A stretch of DNA of 64,000 nt. Origin: Datisca glomerata. Taxonomy: Eukaryota; Streptophyta; Magnoliopsida; Cucurbitales; Datiscaceae. The DNA lies in NCBI GenBank assembly GCA_003255025.1, contig QANY01013656.1:908816-972815 (forward strand), given 5' to 3'. Positions within the stretch are counted from its first letter, which is position 1; each line of letters starts with the position of its first letter. Below the pieces are notes generated by a model. It was not told the DNA's origin and did not search any database. It saw only the letters and a program-made list of their open reading frames with translations. The position numbers and the translations under genes are program-made. Positions 9,771 through 18,979 of this stretch are shown here, piece after piece.

Positions 9771-11600
9771 GGGAGTATAGCCAGTCTAGTACCCCCAGGA
9801 ATTCATTTTATGAATCATCCATTAATAATAATCAAAATCTTAGGATTCAACAATTAGAACAAGAATTACAAAATTTACAAAATAAAAAATTTAGACCTAA
9901 AGGCATAGCCACGAGTTCTCAAGTTAGCTAGCCAGTTTTTGATAATAAGTCTGATCAATCTGAAAAAGTTGAAGCTCCCACTGGATCAGATTTTCAAGGA
10001 ATCCTTCATTCTTTTAATCTTCAACTCTTGGTCCTGAATATAGGAACCCCGAGTCAAGAATATAAACTAGATTGGGAAGGTATATCCCAACACAATAATG
10101 ACCCAGCCAATCTAGATGGATGTAATAGGTTTAGAGATTCATATAATATGGATCAAAGAAAAATCATACTTGCTAAATGGAAGTCATTCTTGCAAGAATT
10201 TAAAATTGATATATTTTTCATTGATTATATTGAAGATATTTATGAGAAATATATCAAAGTAATTTCAAAGTATAAATGGGTTAAGGAAGACTTTAGTGTA
10301 GTATCTACTAGTCATCCTCCCGAGAAAAAATCATGATTAATCATAAAAATTCATTAATCACTACTTCTCCTTTCAAAAGTGCAAAGGAAGAAGAACCAAA
10401 CAAAAAAAAGTTGAACGACTCAATTATACTAACCATAGTCTAATTACAATAGGTAAACAATTAGACAAAATTGAGAATAAGGTTGATCTTCTTAATGAAC
10501 CTAAACATAATGAATCCTTGAAAGAAAAACCTTTAATAAATCTTTCAGATAAAACCACTTTAAAAATTATTTCAATTAATAAAAAGATTGATAAAATGAT
10601 TAATGAATTAAAGAATAAATCTATTGAGTCATCTTCTTCCGTTAAGATTAATAATCAAGACAGTAGTTCAGAATCTAAGTCTGAAAAAATTGGTGAAATA
10701 TTTTAAGAATTCAAAGTAATTAACCAAAAAGATCATTCTGATTCTGAAAGTCATAGGTCAGAATCAACATATGAATCATCCACAGTAAGTGAATTTTAAT
10801 ATATTAACAATATTGAAAAAACATTTAAGAATTTAGAAATTAATAAATTAGAAAGGAAATGGCATAAGAAACCTATGCCTCCTGACATTCAAATTACTAA
10901 GTCTTCTCTTGTTAATCAAATTTCTGTTTCTGCAGAAAAATTATATGAATTGAATATTGATAGACTTTCTGAATAGAAAATTCTCAATAAATTACAACAC
11001 ATGGCAATGGCAGCTAACAGCTATATTACCACCCACAATTTACTTCATGAAGAAGTAATAAATCTTCTAGTCACAGGATTCACAGGGTGCTCCATTCCTG
11101 GTGGAAAAAAATATCTCACAGAAGAATCCAAAATTGCCATTCTTTCAGCAGTAAAAATTGATGCTGTAGGAAACCTAATTATTAGAGAAAATCAGAAAAC
11201 AATACCTGGTGGAATTAATACACTATTTTATACAATAATTGAATATTTCATTGGTACGCCAAGTAATATTCCTTCGCATATTCATGATTAATTAACAAAT
11301 CTTAGATGTCCAACGTTAAGTGATTTTAGTTGATATGAAAATATATTCTTATCCGGAGTTATGTCAACGAATAATAGCAATCAACCCTTTTTAAAAATTT
11401 ATTAATTACCCAATCTATTTGCACACAAAATAAGAACAATCCTTATTAATGACCTAGGTGATATAGATTATGATAGTATAACCTATGGAACAATAATTAC
11501 TATAATATAAAAGGAAGGATTAAAAATTTGTGTTAACATGAAAATCAACAAACAAATTAAAAAATAAAGTAAAACGGCTAAATATGAATTAAGAAATTTT
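9771..11600 (+). pseudogene. EPRV serine-rich and coat-protein region (copy C)
   Basis: Open pieces are 10028-10336 (102 codons, with NRFRDSYNMDQRKIILAKWK and a helical hydrophobic block after it), 10518-10706 and 11001-11291 (96 codons, with YITTHNLLHEEVINLLVTGF and ILSAVKIDAVGNLIIRENQK). Next come blocks around TNLRCPTLSDF (11296) and DLGDIDYDSITYGT (11448), then FCEQYGLPSI (11600). Only one ESTYES-type repeat is present (about 10750), against several in copy B. Presumed capsid precursor by position ahead of the zinc finger and protease. Confidence 0.6.
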
Positions 11601-12160
11601 TGTGAGTAATATGGTTTACCCTCTATTTTCCATTCACAAAAAATAGGAATAATTCCCACTTAATCTCTAGAAGGTCTCACAAGCCCTATAGGAAAATACC
11701 ACAAACATAAGAATAAAAGTTTTGATCAAAACTTTTCTAAGAATAAAAATTTTGATAAAAGTTTCTCTAGGAATAAAATATATTCCAGAAAAAGGTTTAA
11801 TAAAAAATTTGATAAAAGCAATATTACATGTTTTAAATATGGTTAGAAAGGTCATCTTTCTAGCACCTGTCAAGTTAAGAATAAAATTAATCAATTAAAA
11901 ATTATTGAAGAAGATGAACAGGAATTGTTTAGAATATTAGAAATACTAGATTATTATGAAAGTAATAGTGAAAATTTAGGAGATTATGAAAGCCCTGAAT
12001 CCTCTGAAACTCAATTCTCAAGTTCTGACACTGATTCTCCTAACATCACTATGGGGTGTGGGGATAGATGTTGTCAAAAAATTAATGTCTTAAATAAAAA
12101 TGAAGAACAAGAAACCCTCTTGTTCGATTTAATTTGCAAAATTAAAAATCCAGAATAAAA
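11601..12160 (+). pseudogene. EPRV basic tail, CCHC zinc finger and acidic linker (copy C)
   Basis: A lysine/arginine- and asparagine-rich stretch with repeated KNFDKSFSRN-like units (11700-11820) leads to a retroviral-type zinc knuckle at 11829-11870: C-F-K-Y-G, a stop, then K-G-H and four residues to C. The CCHC pattern is broken twice: the second Cys is Tyr and a TAG falls inside it. After it, the open stretch 11925-12158 is acidic and serine-rich. The knuckle normally binds viral RNA or DNA at the capsid C-terminus. Copy B lacks this segment. Confidence 0.65.
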
Positions 12161-12489
12161 AAAAGAATACCTTAAAAGAGTTAAAAAGGTAATTCTGAAG
12201 AAAGAAAACATTAAGTCTAATAATAATATGCAAGTCTTTCATAAACCCTTGAAAAATTCAATAGGATAAAAAGGAAAGAAAATGAAATTACCTTACAGGA
12301 CTTCAAAAAGAAATTAAAAATATTAAAATAGAATAAAAGAATTAAGAAATCCTAACACAGAAATAAAGGAAGAATTAGACCTTTGAAAAATAGAAAATCT
12401 AATTAATAAATAAGAATTTATTAAACCAAGTAAATTACTAGTTTCTGATAATGAAATTGAAGAACCTATTAACTCTCAAGACAATGAAA

Positions 12490-12940
12490 ATTTAATCCAA
12501 ATACTTAATCACATCAAAATCAAAAAATGGCACATAATGATTGGAATAATTATTCAAGATTTTGATTTTACAACAATGGCTCTTGTTGTTTCAGGAGAAA
12601 ATCTGAATTATATGCAAAAATGACTAGTTCCAACCAAATACTTCAAGAAATAAAAAATCTTTGTCCTCTGCCAATAGTACTCGTACGCATATCAATTATA
12701 AAATACTCTTAGTCCATATTTGCCAAGACAATGTATGTTTCAAAACATCATTTGTCTTAGTAAAAAATATGACTGACACAATTATTTTAGGTTTACCATT
12801 CATTTATCTGTTGTATCCTTTTATCACAGAGTATGATATGATACTTACTTATCCCTTGGATAAACCCATAAAATTCAGATTTCTTTCTTTTTCTCACAAT
12901 AAGAAATTGAAGACTTTGAAACAAAATTATGTTTTTTAGT
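12490..12940 (+). pseudogene. EPRV aspartic protease (copy C), active site mutated
   Basis: The first block reads TTMALVVSGENLNYMQK (about 12567-12618). The catalytic Asp of the D-S/T-G triad is Val here (V-S-G), so the enzyme is dead. The second block, TIILGLPF at 12779-12802, lies in the open stretch 12661-12939 and is the hydrophobic-G-x-P-F element near the end of retroviral-type proteases. Copies B and C carry different active-site lesions, consistent with independent decay of a once functional protease. Confidence 0.65.
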
Positions 12941-13029
12941 CCGTAAACTTAATTTCTTGTAAGAAAAAACAATTATATTTTCTACAAGACAAAATTAAAT
13001 AGTATTCTTTTCAAAATCAAGTTAAAATC

Positions 13030-13692
13030 GTTAAATGAGAAGTTCCTTATTTAGTAATTAATTGTAAGCCCCTTAAAAATGTTATGGAATGGATAAAATA
13101 TTCAATATCAAACAGAAGAGATTTAATCAACAGACTTAGAAATTTTGATGTATCCTCTAAGTTTAGCATAAAGTCTGAATGTTGGCAAATTGAGATAAAT
13201 AAGACTAAGAAGTATGAGATTATATTTGATCATTATAAATGGAAAATAATACCATTTGATCTTAGATTTGCTCTGAATAAATTTCAGAATATAATGATTC
13301 AACTCTTTAATCAACTTATTGATTTCTTGATTGATTGATTTAGCCAATATGTTAAACAATATTGGGAACACTTTAAATTGTTTGCGAGGATAATAAAGAA
13401 AATTAGTTAAGTTATCTTGGCAAAAGAAATAAAATTATTCCAATCTAAAATTAGATCTCCAAGATATGAATTTTATTTCATTATTAGAACAATTGATCAA
13501 TTCATACAATTTGTTTTGATTAATAAATCTATGAAACATGTTTTGAAATTAATTCTAAACAAAGTTTTGTCAAGTAATAACCCATTTTCAGCATTTTTTA
13601 TTTCAATATTTAATATATTAATGATCAAATGTCTTACTCCCTTCCTTATAATATTTTGCAGGGAATCATTCCAAGATTTTGCAACGAAAGAA
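13030..13692 (+). pseudogene. EPRV reverse transcriptase and RNase H remnant (copy C)
   Basis: The RT stretch at 13048-13338 has LVINCKPL, WIKYSISNRRDLINRL, FSIKSECWQIEINK and HYKWKIIPFDLRFALNKFQN, corresponding to palm motifs before the catalytic box. The YxDD box is deleted (sequence jumps to a QYWEHFKLF block at 13350-13382). Connection sequence follows (13417-13510, IKLFQSKIRSPRYEF then TIDQFIQFV). Only about 80 bases further, the end of an RNase H domain appears in a second frame at about 13585-13680 (IFSIFYFNI then YSLPYNILQG). The RNase H catalytic acidic core is therefore absent. The same two deletions occur in copy B. Confidence 0.65.
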
Positions 13693-14196
13693 TTTGACAT
13701 ACTAGAATATGGAAAGGTAGAACATAGAATACTTAATCAAAATTCTTTCAAAATCAAGAAACTCAATGGCAAGTCAGCCGCCTTTTGTTCAAAATCTCCA
13801 TCTATTGATTATGGTCATAATGGATTTGAATATCCAAGAAATGACTGGATTAATGAATTGAACAAAATTTTAGAAGAAGTTGGATTGGGGCATAATTTCA
13901 ACGCAACCTTGATTTAATTGTATGGAAAATGTGAAAAAGTAGGTTTTCACAAAAATAATGAAATCTGTTATGATAACAGAAAAATTTTAACTGTGAACCT
14001 TTCCGAACAAGCAATATTTAAAATTGAATTTCAAAATAAAACAATAAAGGAATTTTTAATACTAGAAGATACTTTCTTTGTTATGCCTGATGGATTTCAA
14101 AAAGGTCATAGGCATGCAGTAGAGTCCCTAACTAAAAGAATCAGTGTCACTTTCAGACATCATGTAAAAATGATGAATGGTACAATAATAGATTAG
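13693..14196 (+). pseudogene. EPRV AlkB-like 2OG-Fe(II) dioxygenase domain (copy C), one internal stop
   Basis: Readable in one frame from about 13693 to 14196, with a single TAA at 13915-13917 where copy B has CAA. In order: ILEYGKVEHRILNQNSFKIK, then SIDYGHNGFEYPRNDWINEL, FNATLI, then in the second open part (numbered from 13918) GFHKNNEICYDNR at residues 9-21, ILTVNL, and FFVMPDGFQKGHRHAV at residues 53-68, ending LTKRISVTFR. This matches the AlkB core: Fe ligands H-x-D and a distal His, and R-x5-R contacting 2-oxoglutarate. Visible ligands are His11, His66, Arg74 and Arg80; the expected Asp is Asn13. The MPxGFQ-x-HxH-x-V plus RxSxTFR pattern is the viral (betaflexivirus-like) AlkB type. 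By family it would demethylate viral nucleic acid; here it is a relic. Confidence 0.8.
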
Positions 14197-14199
14197 TCA

Positions 14200-15768
14200 T
14201 CGATTCAACAATTGGCCCTTAATGCCCAAATAAAAAAGGAGTCTTCTACTTCTGACCAAGCCCGATCAACAATACTTGAGTCAATCAGACCCCTAATCTC
14301 CAATCATCATTGGTCAACCAATTTGACTCAATTCCTCAACCTTTTAATACTAAATCATTCAATCAACCAATCACCAAAAAATCATCCCAATATTTTAGAA
14401 AAATCCCTAATAAAAATCTCTTTCATATTGAGCCCTTATATATTCATTTAAAAGATCCTAGTGATTATATTGATGGTTGGCAAATTTCCATTTCCATTTC
14501 GACTCAATTCCTTCCAAATTTCCATTTCGACCCTGGTTATAGAGACAAAAATCTCAATTGCTTTCTCTTAGAAACAAAATCGGCTGATATTAGCCCAATA
14601 AAGAATTCTGAAGGAAAAATCCAATGTCATGCCTTCAGCATTTTCAGAGTCATGACCATGGAGGATTGGGAAATCTATCCTTCAAATTTCAAAATACTTT
14701 TAAATAAAAAGCAATACAATTATTGTGACCATATTGATGGTTGGCATATGGGTTTCCTACATCAAAATAATAATTTTTCCCATTCATGGTTTATAAATTT
14801 TGACAAAAAATTTAAAATTAATTTTCCAAATTGGATCTTAAGTTGGGGATCAGTCCATGGCCCTATCTTACAATCATTTCCAATTGATTTCCAACAGGGT
14901 TTTAATTTATTTTTGGATACATACGAATCCTTACCCACTGAGATTTCTTTTCCCTAAATACTTCATTTTACAAGTAAATTCAAAATACCCTGGATTTTAA
15001 AATGGCAATACTCAATTGAAGATGAAATTCTAACCAGACAATATCTCGTTAAATGATGACAAGTTTGATATCCTAAAAATCATAACCTCCATTAATCATG
15101 ATTTTTCCAACAACCATCCACAATTCAGATTGACAAAAAATCCTTATACTCAATCTCCATTTAAAATAAATGAACCCATTGACCCAGATCTACAAATAAG
15201 ATCATCCAGTCCAAATTTACCCAAACTTAAATCCAAACCCCCTTCGAAGGGTAGATCAAAATCTACAAAACAAAATCCAAATTAAAGCAGGAGTTAGTGC
15301 AAAAATTGCTTCTCCTCATTCAAGACAATACTGATTCTGAAAAAGAGTCAAACCACCCAATTAAACCAAAATTTTAAAAAAGGCCAATCATCCAAAGACA
15401 CCACGCTTCAACAATTGGAGAACCCACTTGATAATGCCAGTCTCAGTAATGGTGAATAAAGAAAAATAACTTTCCTTTAACAAAATGTCAACATCAAAAG
15501 GATCAATAAATCTGAAGAAATACCTTGATGATATTCCAGCAGACAGTCATAGTCAAAGATAAGTAAAAATGGATCAGATAATTTTGAAGAAATATTATGA
15601 TACCAAAACATAATGTAAAGGCCATAATAGTTTTCAAGGACAAGCAATAACAATGACTTCCCCATCCAAGATAACAAATATCAAGGATCAATTACAATAT
15701 CTCCACCAGTAATACAACAACTGTCAGAGCACGAAGATCAAGATGTCATCTATCAAGATTCTTTGTAA
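14200..15768 (+). pseudogene. EPRV C-terminal domain of unknown function (copy C)
   Basis: A 215-codon open stretch (14310-14957) is the longest in the EPRV cluster. It is rich in Phe, Trp, Asn and Ser, with GFLHQNNNFSHSWFINFD at about residues 148-165, then FPNWILSWGS and QGFNLFLDTYESLP. After a frame break come a proline/serine-rich basic stretch (15180-15290) and a polar tail ending at a TAA near 15766-15768. Only a TAG at 14194-14196 separates it from the AlkB-like domain; copy B has no stop at the equivalent place, so the two may once have been one polyprotein. The aromatic block resembles sequences often annotated next to caulimovirid-like RT in plant genomes, but I know no function. 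Confidence 0.6.
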
Positions 15769-16261
15769 TTTGTCATTTTATAATCATTGTACTAGTTGTC
15801 GAATAATTAGGCAACTATTTATGTTTTTTACTATTCTTAGTCAAAAGTAGACAACAGTAGGCATGTAAAATGTTTTTACTTTTGTAGAATTGAATAGTTC
15901 AGGTAAGTGATACGTTTCCGGTGAACTCCACTTCCCTTGGTTATAAATATGTAGCCCTCTCCCATTTGTTCCTCAGAACTTGTTTTACAACTCTTACAAT
16001 TTGAGAGCTAAAACATGTTTTGTGAAACAAAGCTTTCTTCTTTTTCTCCTCTTTTGTAAATATTTTCTTCTTTTTTCTTCAACATAAATTAATGAGCAGG
16101 AGCACTAATTTATTGTTTCCAATAAGCGTTGTTTGTGTATGTATTTAATCTTACACCAAAATACAGTTTTTGTAATAATTGTTTGTTAATACAATTTTTA
16201 TTATTTATGTTCTTGCATCTTAATGCCCCCTCTTAAAATCTACTAATAATTTCGTGCCTTT
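15769..16261 (+). promoter_or_regulatory. EPRV promoter and transcript leader (copy C), TATA box intact
   Basis: AT-rich sequence with TTCAGGTAAGTGATA at 15896, a TATA box TATAAATA at 15942-15949, then a pyrimidine-rich leader with TTTGTGAAACAAAG (16018) and runs of TTCTTCTTTT, ending at the primer site 16262. The three copies of this region (here, 9129-9604 and rc 484-880) align well, making it the best conserved non-coding part of the family. Confidence 0.65.
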
Positions 16262-16657
16262 TGGTATCAGAGCCAAACCTAGTGGGGATAAATAATGTTT
16301 ATTAACTGTTTCTACTTCAATTTCTACATAATTAAACTGCTCACCGCCTATTATGGCTTGATATTAATATTATTGTTGCCTATTTTCTTACATAATAATT
16401 GCTTATATCTAATCTCAGTCTCCACCCAAGTGACTGGTTATTCTTATAATTGATTATTTTTCTGTATTATTTCTTTACCCCTATGGTTTACCCCATATGT
16501 AGACAACTCAATTATAAGCAATTATTCATGTAAGCAAAGGCAATAATAATATCAATAACCAGCCATAATAGGTGGTGAACAGTGTAATTATACAGAAATT
16601 GAAGTAGAAACAGTTAATAAACAGTATTTATCCCTACCACGTTTGGCTCTGATACCA
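16262..16657. repeat. Inverted repeat of EPRV leaders with opposing primer sites
   Basis: A plus-strand primer site (16262-16274, TGGTATCAGAGCC, perfect consensus) and its leader run to about 16430. A reverse-complement leader runs from about 16505 to a minus-strand primer site at 16645-16657. The arms of roughly 150 bases are closely similar, with a spacer of about 80 bases that includes unrelated sequence (around 16480-16510). The sites face inwards, opposite to the 1904-2756 repeat. Confidence 0.75.
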
Positions 16658-16935
16658 GAATGTGTAGTATCAATTGACCAATCTTAGGTGTTCAACCCTA
16701 AGTAAATTTCACTGGTACAAAAATATATTTTTGTCTAGAATAATGTCAAGGGGTGATAACAAATCAGAGACCTAGGTAAGACCTCTTAGATACGTAAATC
16801 CTGAGGGTAGGGTAGTTGTAGAGGCGAAAGAAGGTTGTAGAAGCCACCATAAGGTTAGTAACAAAATACAATATGAAATTCTCAATAATAAGAATAAGAG
16901 CCAAACCTAACGGGATAGTTGTTGTCAAAAAATTA
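16658..16935 (+). pseudogene. Scrambled EPRV fragments: coat piece joined to leader pieces
   Basis: 16670-16770 matches 5090-5200 of the coat region (CAATTGACCAATCTTAGGTG, same orientation). At about 16765 it switches to leader sequence matching 2585-2740 (ACCTAGGTAAGACCTC), with an internal deletion near 16830. It ends with a degenerate primer-site-like piece, AATAAGAGCCAAACCTAACG (16884-16903). Similarity to the EPRV family stops near 16935, which I take as the right edge of the cluster. Confidence 0.65.
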
Positions 16936-18195
16936 ATGTTATATAATATATAGCATATGTAATATATACAATATATATGAAATATACCATATACATCTAG
17001 TTTTTTGCAACTTTTTTCCGTCAAACTTTTTTGTTTAGCGTCAAAATAATTTTTTGAGAAGCTTGCCGCCTTTTTAAGTGGCTAGTTTTGATATTTCAAA
17101 CTTGAAAGTTATTTTTTATGATATTTTATAAAAATAACCTAGTTATCATCAAAACTAGAAAAATTATATTTCCAATTCAGGCCTAGACTGAAAGTCTGAA
17201 GCCTAAACCAAAAGTCTAAAACTTAGAATGTCGGTACACACCGTATACCTGAGTAAAACGACTACTATATTTATACGTATTCCTAGGAGAAAAATATATC
17301 TGTTAATATCCAAAAGATTTAGTGAGAAACCAAACAACTGTTGGTTGAAATCACGAAACACGTAAAATAATGATTTCAAAATTTATTCAAAATGAAACCT
17401 AAAGTCTGCAACTTAAAAATATCGCAACTTGCAAGTGATATTATTCGACACTTTGTGGTAAACAATTTCTTTTAATCATCTTATTCAACTACGGAATCAG
17501 GGGCATTCACGGTTCAGTTCGGTCAATTTTTTAGTGAAAAACGAAACTGAAACTTCGGTTCGGCGATAAAAGCGAACCAAACCGTGAATACTAAAAGAAC
17601 CAAACCAAACCAAACCAAACCGTGAGTTTCAGTTTGGTTCGGTTCTTCAATTAAGTATTATTAATTATAAATAATGTTTTCAATAATTTTTAAATGATAT
17701 TATTGAAAAAACAAACATAAATTTAAAGTTTTGCTTTGGTCGGTTTGATTTTATAAGAAATTATATATAAAAAATAAAAAAATAATATAAATTTAAAGTT
17801 TCGATTCAGTTCAAAAACCACCACAATTTCAAACCGAACCAAAATTTTGGTTCAATAATTTTTCTGAACCGAACATACATAAAGAACCGATTGAACAGAC
17901 CATTTTTGGCTCGGTTCGGTTTAGTTTGGAACACCCCTATACGAAATGACAAATGACATATTGAAAGACTTTTGTAAATTAAATTTGTTTTGATAGTCTA
18001 AATATTTAGTAGTAATGAAAAAAATAATAAAGAAAGATGGATGAAAAAAGTAGAGGGTTCAAAGATAATTAAGTGAATAAATTTTATTACACAATGGACT
18101 CTATTGGTATAATCATATGTTTAAATTATATTAAAAACAGTTTTCAACGGGCATACTAAACCAATGTCCCATACATTTAAATTTTACATAAATAG
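16936..18195. other. AT-rich spacer without recognisable genes
   Basis: Non-coding AT-rich DNA between the EPRV cluster and the LINE. The only structure seen is the MITE-like repeat at 17499-17938. The exact start of the LINE is not visible, so the right edge is approximate. Confidence 0.5.
17499..17938. repeat. MITE-like repeat with GGTTCGGTT-rich inverted ends
   Basis: The left end AGGGGCATTCACGGTTCAG and the right end (rc AGGGGTGTTCCAAACTAAAC) form imperfect terminal inverted repeats of about 10 bases plus further CGGTTCGGTT-type inverted similarity inside. It has an AT-rich middle and no coding capacity. Related ends occur at 21255 and 61140. I could not establish a convincing target duplication. 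Possibly a hAT-type MITE. Confidence 0.5.
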
Positions 18196-18979
18196 CCGAA
18201 TCTTCTCTCTCTAACCGTGATAGTCAAGCGATCTCACTCTATAGGCTCTCTCTCTCTAGGGGTGATAGTCAAGCGATCTCACTCTATAAGCCAGTGGAGG
18301 ATGCTACTAGAGGAAAGTTTAAGATCCAACACAGTGTTATTTAAGAAGGCCTTCAACAGTGGGAATCTTCACTTATAGGACACTTCTTGGATAAAAAAAA
18401 ACCTCCCTTTTCACTTAGTCAATCAAAATGCCTTTAGATTATGGGGAAGGAAAGGGCTGAAGAAGGTTGTTGAGACTGATACATGCTTCTTCTTCTTCAA
18501 GTTTGACTCGAATGAGGAAAGAGAAGCTATTATTCAAGGAGGGCCTTGGTATTTACTAGGTACGCCAATTATTCTGAAACCTTGGTCTGCTAACATGAAG
18601 CTTACCAAGGAGGAGATGATACTTGTCTGGATGAGAATACGCCCTTATCTTATGGACACACAGTGGTCTTAGTAGAATTGCTAGCATAATAGGCAATCCC
18701 TTATTTGTTGATGCAATTACTGCTAAAGGGAATAAACTCACCTTGCATGAATCTTTATTGAAATTGACATGGAATCTGAGCTATCAAAGACCATTGATAT
18801 TGATTTGGGAGATACTAGCATTGAAGTTGAGTATCTTAGTATTCCCAAGAGGTGCAAAACCTGTAGAGTCTTCGGACATGACTATTCTACAAAGTCAGAA
18901 CCTAAGACTAAAACTGAGAAGCAACCAGAGAAAGACTCAAAAGCAAGAATGGAAACCTGTGAGGAAGTCGGACATAAGG
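18196..18979 (+). pseudogene. LINE (L1-type) 5' part: ORF1 with DUF4283-like domain, truncated by copia insertion
   Basis: The 5' region contains a direct repeat of about 40 bases (18205-18245 and 18250-18290, GTGATAGTCAAGCGATCTCA). The translation from about 18420 has LWGRKGLKKVVETDTCFFFF, then GGPWYLLGTPIILKPW and a block like MILVWMRI, typical of the DUF4283 domain in ORF1 of plant L1 LINEs. A stretch at 18769-18980 (IEVEYLSIPKRCKTCRVFGH) is the usual zinc-knuckle-associated continuation. Several stops are present. It is interrupted at 18979 by a copia LTR and resumes at 31335. Confidence 0.7.

Larger units (their letters stand above)
9605..16261 (+). mobile_element. Endogenous pararetrovirus, near-full-length degraded copy C
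   Basis: Second plus-strand unit, directly in tandem with copy B and sharing its primer-site junctions (9605-9617 and 16262-16274). The leader and the movement-protein N-terminus and core are deleted: the leader breaks off near 9660 and continues in the last codons of the movement protein. From there the order is coat region, zinc finger, acidic linker, protease, RT, RNase H remnant, AlkB-like domain, C-terminal domain and promoter-leader. It is the better preserved copy for the AlkB-like and C-terminal domains, but it holds many stops. Confidence 0.75.
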
